From CAZFER01 sp964517495 (GTDB lineage Bacteria; Hinthialibacterota; Hinthialibacteria; Hinthialibacterales; Hinthialibacteraceae), in assembly GCA_964517495.1 (NCBI GenBank), contig CAZFER010000068.1, forward strand, positions 1-34,720: a DNA stretch of 34,720 bases. The letters run 5' to 3'. The translations under genes were made by a program, and so were the position numbers. How positions within the stretch are numbered: the stretch's first letter is position 1; each line of letters opens with the position of its first letter. The notes under the pieces were generated by a model. It did not search any database. It saw only the letters and a list, made by a program, of their open reading frames with translations, and had not been told where the DNA came from. Below are positions 23,623 to 31,866 of this stretch, piece by piece.

Positions 23623-25551
23623 ATGAAGAAATTAGTTTTTGGATGCTTTTGTTTTATGCTTTGCGTTGGCATGGCATCCGCACAAGTCGGAATGTTTGAC
23701 CAGGAAGCGGATTGGACGTTGGAAGGCGACGACAATTTAAAAGCGGAAGGAAGCGCTTCTTTCTCTGACGGAGTTTACACCTTGCAAGGGAATGGAAATG
23801 ACATCTGGGGAACAGCCGACGAAGGTTTTTACCTTTACACCGAAAAAGAAGGCAGCTGGACGATGACCGCCAAAGCCACCTGGGTAAACAATGGTGGCGG
23901 CAGTGAATGGTCAAAATTGGGATTGATGATTCGCGAAGATGCAGACGCTCCTGAATCCAAGAATTATATGGTGCGCCATCGCGGCAACAATCTCAGCCCG
24001 GATCGCACTGGCGCCCAATGGCGTCTATCGACCGGTGGAAGCAGCAGCAGTTCACGTTTTCAAGATGCGGACGACAACGATTTTGGTGATCCAAACCTTG
24101 AAGGTATTTGGATTCGTATTGCCCGGAATGCCTTTACCGATACCTGTTTCGCCTGGGTTTCACTGGATGGTGAAGATTGGTTTTTAGGCAATAGTACTGT
24201 GATTGATATGCCGGATACTGCCGCGTGGGGATTGACAATCACCAACCATGAAAACAATGAAGAACTGGCTGAAGCGACCTTTAGCGAGGTCACATTTGCA
24301 GAAGGCGCACCAACAGGTGTGTTGCGTGATATGCCGGATGGAACCATAACCGGTGGCCAACCCATCAATGTTAAGATCAACATCGCCAATGCCAATACTG
24401 AAGCCGAGATGGTGGAAATTGTAGAAAATGTTCCTGAAGGATGGACTATCTCTAATGTTAGCCACGGTGGAACAGTTGATGGCAATACCATTACCTGGTC
24501 AGTCGAAGCACCTCCATCAGAGCTCACAACGTTAAGCTATGATGCAACCTCAGCAGGAGGCGCACTCCTTATTTGGAATGGTACCATCAATGGCAATCCC
24601 TTAGGTGGGGATGACACGGTTACATTCTTGCGTGCCCGCACCCCAGCACAAACGGGTTGGAATCCACCGGAAGGTGGTTGGGATTATGTCTTTGATCCTG
24701 ACGTTGGCAGTTCACCCGACCTCGAATTGGAAGGTTGGAAACATGACAATAGTTCAGATGCTTATATCTATCAGCCCACCATTCCCGCTGGTCCTAATGA
24801 AGGCATTGTCTGGGAAAATCCTGGCTTGATTGATGATGAAATGGGTGGTCTAACCCTGTTGATTTATGATCCAGGTGACCCACGCAATATGGAACAATAC
24901 GGGAACATCTCCGATCCCAGTAACCGCAAGATAACCATCAGCTATGATTTAGGTGAAACCAATGCAGCAGTCGCTGCTTTCCGTGTGCGGAGTACTCCGG
25001 ATCTGGTTGATCAATTTGGTGTGGAAATCCCATTTGGTTATGAGGATGAAGACGAATATCCAATACTTGGATTAGCTGTTAATCAAGATATGAGAGATCT
25101 AACTAACTGGGAAGCGTTGACAGCATCAGGACTATTCTTCTCCAATCAATTGCCGAACTCATTGAACTTCCCATCCTTCAGTGGAAACACCGAGGCTGGT
25201 ATTCCATCACAGTTCGATGATAACTGGGATAACACGGCATGGCACGAATATTGGATTACCTGGAACATCAACGAAGGCGAAAAAGCCACAGCACTCTATG
25301 TTGATGGTGAATTACAACCCAAGTTTGAATTCCCGGTTGATCCCAGTGATCCAGCTGAACAAGCCGGGGCATTCTTTAACCGTTACCGTGACACCGAAAA
25401 TGATATTACAGCTGGAAACACGGTGTTCCGTATCACCTTCCGCCAGACCCCCATCGCGGGGAACCTGCAATTTGATTACATTGCATTGAAAGCCGGAACG
25501 GATGAAGCACCGAGTGAATTTGTTTCTGTCAAATCATGGGAACTTTATTGA
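23623..25551 (+). CDS. Large secreted beta-sandwich protein (DUF1349/LamG-like ends)
   Basis: 642 residues with a signal peptide (MKKLVFGCFCFML...MASA, cut before QVGMF). The N-terminal part (about 21-210) resembles DUF1349 or concanavalin-like domains: WSKLGLMIREDAD, YMVRHRGNN, GAQWRLSTGG. The middle (about 230-320) looks like a DUF11/NEW3-type bacterial Ig domain, with VEIVENVPEGWTISNV and GNTITWSVEAPP. The C-terminal third is another jelly-roll-like region ending LQFDYIALKAGTDEAPSEFV. No catalytic motif or dockerin. The GGGAGG SD is strong. It may bind carbohydrate or form surface material; function is inferred only from fold type. Confidence 0.8.
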   Translation: MKKLVFGCFCFMLCVGMASAQVGMFDQEADWTLEGDDNLKAEGSASFSDGVYTLQGNGNDIWGTADEGFYLYTEKEGSWTMTAKATWVNNGGGSEWSKLGLMIREDADAPESKNYMVRHRGNNLSPDRTGAQWRLSTGGSSSSSRFQDADDNDFGDPNLEGIWIRIARNAFTDTCFAWVSLDGEDWFLGNSTVIDMPDTAAWGLTITNHENNEELAEATFSEVTFAEGAPTGVLRDMPDGTITGGQPINVKINIANANTEAEMVEIVENVPEGWTISNVSHGGTVDGNTITWSVEAPPSELTTLSYDATSAGGALLIWNGTINGNPLGGDDTVTFLRARTPAQTGWNPPEGGWDYVFDPDVGSSPDLELEGWKHDNSSDAYIYQPTIPAGPNEGIVWENPGLIDDEMGGLTLLIYDPGDPRNMEQYGNISDPSNRKITISYDLGETNAAVAAFRVRSTPDLVDQFGVEIPFGYEDEDEYPILGLAVNQDMRDLTNWEALTASGLFFSNQLPNSLNFPSFSGNTEAGIPSQFDDNWDNTAWHEYWITWNINEGEKATALYVDGELQPKFEFPVDPSDPAEQAGAFFNRYRDTENDITAGNTVFRITFRQTPIAGNLQFDYIALKAGTDEAPSEFVSVKSWELY

Positions 25552-25575
25552 TCTTTGACTACTATATTCTTATTT

Positions 25576-25607
25576 GGGCGGGTGGATTTTTTCATCCGCC
25601 CTTTTTT
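25576..25607 (+). terminator. Intrinsic terminator of the secreted-protein gene
   Basis: GGGCGG pairs with CCGCCC around a loop that can extend the stem through GAT/ATC, followed by six T. Confidence 0.85.
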
Positions 25608-25719
25608 ATTTCTCTCCAGATCTCTTGATTCTATCGATTTTATCTATTTTTTTCTGATAACCTTCATCGCGTCAAGTGATTATTATAAGAAACATAAAAA
25701 ACCTTTATGATTTTTTAGA

Positions 25720-25747
25720 TTGTATCGATAGAAAATTTGGGTATAAT
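25720..25747 (+). promoter_or_regulatory. Promoter of the HExxH-protein gene
   Basis: TTGTAT (25720-25725), 16 bases, then a perfect TATAAT (25742-25747), about 45 bases before the ATG at 25792. Confidence 0.5.
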
Positions 25748-25791
25748 ATATAATTCACGGATGATTATTAATCGAGTTTTCGAGGACAAGG

Positions 25792-26478
25792 ATGGATACC
25801 TCAGTTGGTGCGATCTCCCCGGTACATCAGGCGGGGCCACAAGAGAACCAATCGGTAAAAACCTCGCGATCCATCGCGGAGGCCAAGCGTCTGCTTGCCA
25901 AAAACCAGGTTACCGGCGCCAAAGCGATGCGCATATTGAACATGCTTTCGGTGGCCGAACAGAACATGGGTCAGGGGAATACGATTCAAGCCCAGCGAAT
26001 AGCCCGTGAAGCTCTGAGTGCTGTCAGGGATATCGACGAAAATTCCAATCCCATCAACCCCAATCGAAAAGAAGAAAGCGAAGCCGCCTCCGCACCAACA
26101 TCAAACGACGAGACAGAGGAAACTCCAGCCAACAACGTTCTCGCAGAATCTGAAAGTGATGAACCTTTTCAGCGAGAAACCACCAGTTATCAGGATGGTT
26201 CAGATGATTCCGGCATATCGTTTCAAGCTGCACAGCCGTTAACTCCTGCCCAGGCTCCATTTGCGGTGCGCCAGCATGAATTATCTCACGTGAGACGTGA
26301 AACCTCGGATGCCATTTTGAATGGACAACGGGTTTTAGCCTCGGTGACCATTCACAGCCATATTGATCCCACCACCGGTCAGCAACACATTGGTGGGGGG
26401 AGAGCACGAGTTATTGTTTTTCCTGATATGGAGCAGAAACCACTGCAAAACGGTAATAATCTTGATATCAAAGCTTAA
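25792..26478 (+). CDS. SprA-related protein with HExxH motif
   Basis: 228 residues, cytosolic by sequence (no signal). Residues about 25-80 are helical with two repeat-like helix pairs (SIAEAKRLLAKNQVTGAKAM and IQAQRIAREALSAVRD). An acidic, low-complexity linker (about 85-145) follows. The C-terminal part has AVRQHELSHVRRE, giving H162-E-x-x-H166, then IDPTTGQQHIGGGRARVIV. This order (VR-HE--H, later GPDG/GGEV-like block) resembles the SprA-related putative metalloprotease family (PF12118), though diverged; the Y-x-V-GGEV part is changed. GAGG precedes the ATG. Tail-to-tail with the symporter gene, sharing four bases. Peptidase activity is inference. Confidence 0.6.
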   Translation: MDTSVGAISPVHQAGPQENQSVKTSRSIAEAKRLLAKNQVTGAKAMRILNMLSVAEQNMGQGNTIQAQRIAREALSAVRDIDENSNPINPNRKEESEAASAPTSNDETEETPANNVLAESESDEPFQRETTSYQDGSDDSGISFQAAQPLTPAQAPFAVRQHELSHVRRETSDAILNGQRVLASVTIHSHIDPTTGQQHIGGGRARVIVFPDMEQKPLQNGNNLDIKA

Positions 26479-28031
26479 TTTGATGTTTCTTCCTTATGTT
26501 GAAATGTCCAGATTGTTAAGTTTTCAAGTTTTTCCATTGCCGGTTTTGGGAATGCGAAACTGGCCAGGTATCCAATGACAAATGAAACGATGTTGGTAGC
26601 GACATTGGTCATCAAGCGATGAAAATGGCTGGCGATGCTATCCGGCATCTGCCCCAGGTTGCTTAAGGTCATCCAAATGGTGACTATGATGGCAAGGATA
26701 ATTCCTACCAACGCCCCCTGGCTGTTGGCGCGGCGAGTGAACATACCAATAAAATATAGCCCGCCTAATCCACCAGCCAAAACCGCATAAATAGCAAAGG
26801 CAACTGGCAGGATGGAGGATTCGATGCGGGTTAACGCCAGCGCCCAGAAGATCATGAAGAGGCCAGCCAAAGCGGTGATCCAGCGTGCGACATTCAGGTA
26901 AAAGCGGTCATCACGCCCTTTGACAAATAAGCGGTGATAAATATCTGTGGTCAGCACGGTTGCCACGCCATTCATGCTGGAGTCGATAGATGACATGGCA
27001 GCCGCCATTACGGCGGCGATGACAAAACCTGCTATACCTACCGGCAATCGATGTAGAATAAAAAAAGGAAAAACTTGATCGGGTTTATCAATTGCCATTT
27101 CGGTTACAGCTGGGTTGGGGAAGTGATTGTAATAGACCCACAAACAGGTGCCGACGAACATAAAGACGATCCAAACGGGGATACAGCCGACGCCACCCAG
27201 CCATGTTGCCCGCTGGGCGCCCCGGTCTGTGGATGCGGCGCAGTAGCGTTGGACTTTAGTCTGGTCAGAAACAAATTCCTGAAGGTTTTGGAACAAGCCG
27301 TATAAAATCAAAACCAATAAGGTTTCTTCCATCAGGGTAAAATCAAAGTTAAAGGAAAGATTAAATTTTTGACTTGCCCAACCATCTGCAAATACTGTCG
27401 ATGCGCCCCCTGGAAGGTCCATAAAAACGGTGGCAATGCAAAAAATGCCCCCCATGATTAATACAATGGTTTGCAAAACGTCGGTCCAGATAACCGCTTC
27501 TATCCCCCCAACCACTGTATAAATGGTAACCAGAATTCCCAATACGATAATAATGGTGTATTGATCATAACCGGTGACGGTTTGAACGGGCAGCGAAAGC
27601 AAGAACAGAATTACCCCCATTCGGAAAAACGAATGGATCGACCACATGATACAGCCGTACACTCGTGCCCAGACACCGAAACGCAGTTCCAAATATTGAT
27701 ACACACTTACCAGGCGTGCACGGCGAAAAAAGGGAACAAATACATATACCGCCAGAAAGGCAGCAATGGGGATCATTAAGCCCGGTACCAACATACGCCA
27801 ATCTTTATCGAAGGCATTTCCTGGATAGGCAAGGAAAGTAACTGAACTGATCGCGGTCCCCAGCATGGAAATACCTACTGCCCAGCCAGGCACCCGCCTT
27901 CCACCGACAAAATAACTTTCTGTAGATTTCAAACGGGTAGAGCACCAAAAGCCTATTCCAAGTGTGATACAAAAATAAATTATCAAGGCGACCAGGTCGC
28001 CAAAGCGCATAGAAATAACCGCCTCATCCAT
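26475..28031 (-). CDS. Sodium:solute symporter (SSS family)
   Basis: 518 residues, about 13-14 membrane helices. SSS features include YFVGGRRVPGWAVGISMLGTAISSVTFLAYPG near the start, GGIEAVIWTDVLQ in the middle, and AAVMAAAMSSIDSSMNGVATVLTTDIY (helix 8, sodium-site serines). Family members import sugars, amino acids, vitamins or sialic acid with sodium. The sugar-enzyme neighbourhood suggests a carbohydrate, but this is a guess. The start is ATG at 28031, behind GGGGAG; the upstream extension overlaps the promoter at 28062-28091. Confidence 0.93.
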   Translation of the reverse strand: MDEAVISMRFGDLVALIIYFCITLGIGFWCSTRLKSTESYFVGGRRVPGWAVGISMLGTAISSVTFLAYPGNAFDKDWRMLVPGLMIPIAAFLAVYVFVPFFRRARLVSVYQYLELRFGVWARVYGCIMWSIHSFFRMGVILFLLSLPVQTVTGYDQYTIIIVLGILVTIYTVVGGIEAVIWTDVLQTIVLIMGGIFCIATVFMDLPGGASTVFADGWASQKFNLSFNFDFTLMEETLLVLILYGLFQNLQEFVSDQTKVQRYCAASTDRGAQRATWLGGVGCIPVWIVFMFVGTCLWVYYNHFPNPAVTEMAIDKPDQVFPFFILHRLPVGIAGFVIAAVMAAAMSSIDSSMNGVATVLTTDIYHRLFVKGRDDRFYLNVARWITALAGLFMIFWALALTRIESSILPVAFAIYAVLAGGLGGLYFIGMFTRRANSQGALVGIILAIIVTIWMTLSNLGQMPDSIASHFHRLMTNVATNIVSFVIGYLASFAFPKPAMEKLENLTIWTFQHKEETSN

Positions 28032-28061
28032 ATTATTTTCTCCCCGATTTTGATTTATGCG

Positions 28062-28091
28062 ATTATAAACAGATTTATTACTCCCTATCAA
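28062..28091 (-). promoter_or_regulatory. Strong sigma-70 promoter of the symporter gene
   Basis: Minus strand TTGATA (28091-28086), 18 bases, TATAAT (28067-28062). Leader of about 25 bases. Confidence 0.75.
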
Positions 28092-28257
28092 TAAACACAC
28101 AGGCCTATTGACTGATTTATCTGTATTTAATTAGAGACATGGAAGGGGAAAAATTTTCCTCTTTCTATACACCTCTACCCCGTTATGGATTGGATACTAA
28201 AACCCATTTCACTTTATAAAGTTTTGAATTTTATGATCTTATATCCAGGCTATTTTT

Positions 28258-28272
28258 TGGCATTCGAGTTGC
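28258..28272 (+). promoter_or_regulatory. Sigma-54-type (-24/-12) promoter
   Basis: TGGCATTCGAGTTGC matches the RpoN consensus TGGCAC-N5-TTGC in every fixed base but one, with exact spacing. It lies about 40 bases before the ATG of the 82-residue gene, so transcription would start near 28284. A sigma-54 promoter needs an enhancer-binding activator; none is coded here. Confidence 0.6.
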
Positions 28273-28310
28273 GATTTAGTAAAAACAACGATTAGAGCGG
28301 GTAAAGAAAA

Positions 28311-28559
28311 ATGGACGTGAATGCCAATGCCATTCAATCAACAACACTATTTCGGCCTGAACCATTAAACGAATTGCAATCCAACCTGGCCTCGCACTAC
28401 GAGCGCACCTCGCAATTTGTGGACAAGCAATTTCAGGAAATGGCCGAGCCGACTGAAACCACCACCCAAAAACTATTAAAATCAAAAAACGAATCCGAGG
28501 ATTCCATACCACGGCTGAATCCGATTGGTTTGGGACAGGTGGTGGATTTGTATATCTGA
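28311..28559 (+). CDS. Small protein, YjfB-like motility protein candidate
   Basis: 82 residues, soluble. It starts MDVNANAIQSTTLFRP, has a charged middle (helix about 16-45), and ends PRLNPIGLGQVVDLYI. The ends recall YjfB-type putative motility proteins (PF14070), which begin MDI and end with P-LG--IDI-V, but the protein is longer and the match is loose. The sigma-54 promoter upstream fits a motility-type role. SD is weak (GGTAAAG). Flanked by a bidirectional terminator. It may also be a lineage-specific protein of unknown role. Confidence 0.55.
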   Translation: MDVNANAIQSTTLFRPEPLNELQSNLASHYERTSQFVDKQFQEMAEPTETTTQKLLKSKNESEDSIPRLNPIGLGQVVDLYI

Positions 28560-28651
28560 TTTATCCGCCGGGAATTTTATTAATTCATTTCATTCCAGCG
28601 GTGAAAAATTCATTTTTACCTTATTTTTAGTATTTATGCTCCATACATTTT

Positions 28652-28699
28652 GGTGGGTTACGCTTCATCCGCTTGGGCGGATTCCGCTTTTAACCTACC
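28652..28699. repeat. REP/MITE-like palindromic element
   Basis: Outer arms GGTGGGTTA (28652-28660) and TAACCTACC (28691-28699) pair with one G-U. Inside them ATCCGC-TTGG-GCGGAT (28667-28682) is a perfect six-base hairpin. GGTGGGTTACGC paired with TAACC-ACC occurs in widespread intergenic palindromes of environmental bacteria. Not part of a gene. Confidence 0.5.
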
Positions 28700-28718
28700 C
28701 TACCGGCTCACAAATGAG

Positions 28719-28750
28719 AAAGGGGCAATCAAAAATGATTGCCCCTTTTT
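28719..28750. terminator. Bidirectional intrinsic terminator
   Basis: AAAGGGGCAATCA and TGATTGCCCCTTT form a 13-pair stem with an AAAA loop, followed by T on the plus strand and TTTCTC on the minus strand. It lies between the convergent 82-residue gene and the Gfo/Idh gene. Confidence 0.92.
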
Positions 28751-28788
28751 GTACATGTTTATCATAAGAATTAATGTTGAATTGTTCT

Positions 28789-30150
28789 TTAAACCAATTC
28801 CCACCCTTTGCGGTATTCGCGTTTGATGAAGGGGTCGGCTTTGGGGGTGTTTTTGGCGTGCAGGTTTTTAACATCCCACTCGAGTTTTTGGCCGGTGCGG
28901 TAGGCGGCGTTACCGAGATGGTTGGCTTCGGTGAGCCAGCCGGCGTAATCGAAGTTGCAGGTGGTGGGTGCGCCGGTTTTACAGGCGTGAATCCATTCGG
29001 CGTGGTGGCCTCGGGATTTGGGGATGAAAGGCTCGGGGCGTTCGAAGTCCTTGAATTTCTCCTCGGGAAGCAGGATATGTTTGCCATAATTGGATAGCAC
29101 CATCCCTTTATCACCGATGAATAAGACTGCGCTGCCCCATTGGGGGATGCCGCCTTCTTCCCAGATTTTCGGCTTGCGTGTGCCCTGGTACCAGTTGACT
29201 TCGACTGGCGCCCGGTCACCGCGTGCGCCGTAGGTGTATTTCACCTGCATGGAGGCGGGGGCGATTTCATCGTTGACTGGAGGGCCATCCGCTTCGATGG
29301 TTAAGGGATGATCGAGGTTTAATGCCCAGAAGGGCAGGTCGATCCAATGGCTGCCCAGGTCAGACATGGTGCCATTGCCGAAATCCCACCAGCGATACCA
29401 TTTGGGGCCGGGCACATAGACATGGTTGAACGGACGCCAGGGTGCGGGACCGAGCCATAAATCCCAATCCAAGCCCTCGGGAACTTCATCCTTGGTTTTC
29501 GGACGGTCTTGAACACACACAATGTCATTTGCCTTTTTGCAAGCTTGCTCAGATGGATGCCATCCCCAGGCGCGAGATACCCATACGTGCACTTCGCTGA
29601 CCTTGCCGATCGAGCCGGATTGGATCAATTCGACCACCCGGCGATAGTTATCACCCGCATGGATTTGGGTTCCCATTTGGGTGGCTACCTTGGCTTTATC
29701 AGCGGCTTGGCGAATGACTCGGGCTTCCCATACATTATAAGTAAGGGGTTTTTCGCAATAGACATGCTTGCCCATCTGCAGGGCGGGTAAGGTAGCGAAG
29801 GCATGGGTGTGTTCGCAGGTGCTTACCACCACCGCATCGAATTCATCGGCGTAGTCATAGAGTTTGCGAAAATCCCTGACTTTGCGGGCTTTGGGGAATT
29901 GTTCCGCCGCTTTGGCGACGCTACCTTCGTTGACATCGCAGAGGGCGACGATGTTTTCCGAGCGCACCGAACCTAAATTACTTCGCCCACGGCCACCGAC
30001 ACCAATACCAGCGATGTTGAGTTTTTCATTCAAATTCTGCCCTCGAACAATGGCAGGTGCTCCCACTACCGCCGTCCCCGCGGCCATCAGGAATGAACGC
30101 CGTGAGACAGGTTGATGAACATTGTCTAGAATGTCGCGATTATCTTTCAT
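28789..30150 (-). CDS. Tat-exported Gfo/Idh/MocA-family oxidoreductase
   Basis: 453 residues. Twin-arginine signal R17-R18-SFLMA with a hydrophobic segment, so it is predicted to be exported folded with its cofactor. Rossmann NAD(P)-binding motif GIGVGGRGR is at about 48-56, and the catalytic EKPL motif in GKHVYCEKPLTYN follows. The C-terminal part is the usual beta-sheet domain with WDFGNGTMSDLGSHWIDLPFW. Such Tat-exported Gfo/Idh proteins are numerous in Planctomycetes and related groups, and some oxidise sugars or glycosides. Substrate unknown. SD AAAGGA is 11 bases from the ATG. Confidence 0.93.
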   Translation of the reverse strand: MKDNRDILDNVHQPVSRRSFLMAAGTAVVGAPAIVRGQNLNEKLNIAGIGVGGRGRSNLGSVRSENIVALCDVNEGSVAKAAEQFPKARKVRDFRKLYDYADEFDAVVVSTCEHTHAFATLPALQMGKHVYCEKPLTYNVWEARVIRQAADKAKVATQMGTQIHAGDNYRRVVELIQSGSIGKVSEVHVWVSRAWGWHPSEQACKKANDIVCVQDRPKTKDEVPEGLDWDLWLGPAPWRPFNHVYVPGPKWYRWWDFGNGTMSDLGSHWIDLPFWALNLDHPLTIEADGPPVNDEIAPASMQVKYTYGARGDRAPVEVNWYQGTRKPKIWEEGGIPQWGSAVLFIGDKGMVLSNYGKHILLPEEKFKDFERPEPFIPKSRGHHAEWIHACKTGAPTTCNFDYAGWLTEANHLGNAAYRTGQKLEWDVKNLHAKNTPKADPFIKREYRKGWELV

Positions 30151-30344
30151 AACAGTTTTTTTCCTTTCAACAGGGTGATGGTTCTATTTAAGCAGAAAAA
30201 CCGGGATAAATCAGGATGGTTTTATTTAAATTCACTGTATCCACTCCGAATAGGTTCATCATATTATCCAAACCCCTTGTTAAAGGGCGAATGTGTGTTA
30301 GATTCTTTTTTACTCTAAACAAAATAAGAAAGTATGGAAACGGC

Positions 30345-30938
30345 ATGCGTTCTTTACCGATATTATTGTTTGCTTCATTTATTATTCTGTTCGGTTGTTC
30401 AGGTACAGAGCAAGGTGATGTTGCCATTTTGGAGACGGATGAGGGGACCATTGTATTAACGTTTTATCCCGATGTGGCCCCTAATCATGTGGAGAATTTC
30501 AAGAGTCTGGCTCGAGAAGGTTTTTATGATGGCACCAAGTTTCATCGGGTTATCCCTGGTTTTATGATCCAGGGAGGGTGCCCTAACACCAAAGACAGAC
30601 CTATTTCAAAGTGGGGTCAAGGTAACCCAGGATATACCGTGGAAGCGGAGTTTAACGATAAACCCCATGTCCGTGGTTCGTTATCGATGGCACGAGGCAA
30701 TGATATAAACAGTGCGGGAAGCCAATTTTTTATATGCCATGATCGTGCTCCCCATTTGGATGGAAAATACACCAATTTTGGTGAAGTGCTGGAGGGCATG
30801 GACGTGGTGGATAAAATCGCAACCGCTCCGGTCGTTCCGGAGACCAAAGGCAAAACAGACCGGCCAGTTGACCCGGTTACGCTACAACGTGTTACAATCG
30901 TTTCCATGAGTGAATACCAAAATCAGAAAAAAGGCTGA
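30345..30938 (+). CDS. Peptidyl-prolyl cis-trans isomerase, lipoprotein cyclophilin
   Basis: 197 residues. Lipoprotein signal MRSLPILLFASFIILFGC (lipid C about 18). Cyclophilin core: NHVENFKSLAREGFYDGTKFHRVIPGFMIQGG (catalytic arginine in FHRVI), then SAGSQFFICHD and LDGKYTNFGEV. The NTKDRPISKWGQGNPGY insertion is typical of one bacterial cyclophilin subgroup. It would act at the membrane or in the periplasm as a folding helper. The frame continues upstream without similarity, so ATG at 30345 is chosen, with weak GGAAA. It is followed 39 bases later by a cytosolic paralog. Confidence 0.92.
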   Translation: MRSLPILLFASFIILFGCSGTEQGDVAILETDEGTIVLTFYPDVAPNHVENFKSLAREGFYDGTKFHRVIPGFMIQGGCPNTKDRPISKWGQGNPGYTVEAEFNDKPHVRGSLSMARGNDINSAGSQFFICHDRAPHLDGKYTNFGEVLEGMDVVDKIATAPVVPETKGKTDRPVDPVTLQRVTIVSMSEYQNQKKG

Positions 30939-30977
30939 ACATCACGTCGAAGAAAATAAAAGGAAGGTGGCTGTTCA

Positions 30978-31511
30978 ATGACTGTCGAGCCCAAAGGGGA
31001 GGAAATAGCCATAATAGAAACCGATTTGGGGAATATTGTGCTTGGTTTCTTGCCGGAGAAGGCTCCGAATCACGTTGAAAATTTCAAGAAGTTAGCCCGG
31101 GAAGGCTTTTATGACGGGACTAAATTTCACCGTGTTATACGGGGATTTATGATCCAAGGTGGATGCCCCAACACAAAAACAAATAATCCCAATAGCTGGG
31201 GAATGGGGAATCCGGGATATTCCATTAAAGCGGAATTTAATAATACCCTTCATGTGAAGGGAACCCTTTCCATGGCGCGTTCATCTGATCCAAACAGTGC
31301 GGGCAGCCAGTTTTTTATTTGCCATGACCGTGCCTCTCATCTGGATGGCCAATACACCGCGTTTGGTGAGACCTTGGAAGGAATGAATGTAGTGGATAAA
31401 ATCGCCACTGCCCCCATTGAAACGGGGACCAGGGATCGGCCGGCGAATCCGCTAACCATTCGACGTGTACGAATACAAACATTAGAGGATTATCAGAAAT
31501 CCAAAGCCTGA
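30978..31511 (+). CDS. Peptidyl-prolyl cis-trans isomerase, cytosolic cyclophilin
   Basis: 177 residues with no signal peptide; starts MTVEPKGEEIAIIETDLGN. The core repeats the neighbour closely: HVENFKKLAREGFYDGTKFH, RVIRGFMIQGG, SAGSQFFICHDRA. The NTKTNNPNSWGMGNPGYS insertion is also present. Tandem duplication followed by gain or loss of the lipoprotein signal is the simple reading. GGAAGGTGG lies about 7 bases before the ATG. The SRP RNA gene begins about 46 bases past its stop. Confidence 0.93.
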   Translation: MTVEPKGEEIAIIETDLGNIVLGFLPEKAPNHVENFKKLAREGFYDGTKFHRVIRGFMIQGGCPNTKTNNPNSWGMGNPGYSIKAEFNNTLHVKGTLSMARSSDPNSAGSQFFICHDRASHLDGQYTAFGETLEGMNVVDKIATAPIETGTRDRPANPLTIRRVRIQTLEDYQKSKA

Positions 31512-31557
31512 GTATAATCAGTTATAAATTAAAACAGACACACATTTTTACCATAAT

Positions 31558-31826
31558 GGGTGTGCTAAGCGGGGAGGTAGCGGTGCCCTATACCTGCAAC
31601 CCGCTCCAGCAGGGCTTAATTCCCTCTCTTCGGGAAGTGGCTGTGAGGCAGCGCTAAGTAAGGAGTGTTGATCATCCGATCCCATGCAATGGTGGCGCGT
31701 GAACTAGGTCAGGTCCGAAAGGAAGCATCCTTAAGCGCAAACCACCATGTGCCACGGGACTCCCGGGTGGGAGCCACCTGCTTAGTGGCGCTTGGAACCA
31801 CTTACTCAACGAGAGGGTGCACACCC
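31558..31826 (+). ncRNA. ffs: Signal recognition particle RNA, large bacterial type with Alu domain
   Basis: RNA of the particle that, with Ffh, targets nascent membrane and secreted proteins to the translocon. The domain IV hairpin is unmistakable: GGTCAGGTCC, a GAAA tetraloop and GGAAGCATCC (31707-31730). The 5' part, GGGGAGGTAGCGGTGCCC then CTGCAACCCGCTCCAGCAGGG, is the Alu-like domain found in Bacillus, Deinococcus and Chloroflexi types and absent from the short E. coli 4.5S RNA. The ends GGGTGTGC (31558-31565) and GCACACCC (31819-31826) pair exactly, giving about 269 bases. TATAAT at 31513-31518 may be part of a promoter. The frame at 31665-32027 over it is spurious. Confidence 0.93.
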
Positions 31827-31866
31827 TATAATACTCTCATTTCCATAGTTGCCTGGCAGGAAGCGA

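Noticed and set aside
31827..31832. TATAAT at the end of the SRP RNA as a dnaX promoter
   Set aside because: No acceptable -35 at the right distance.
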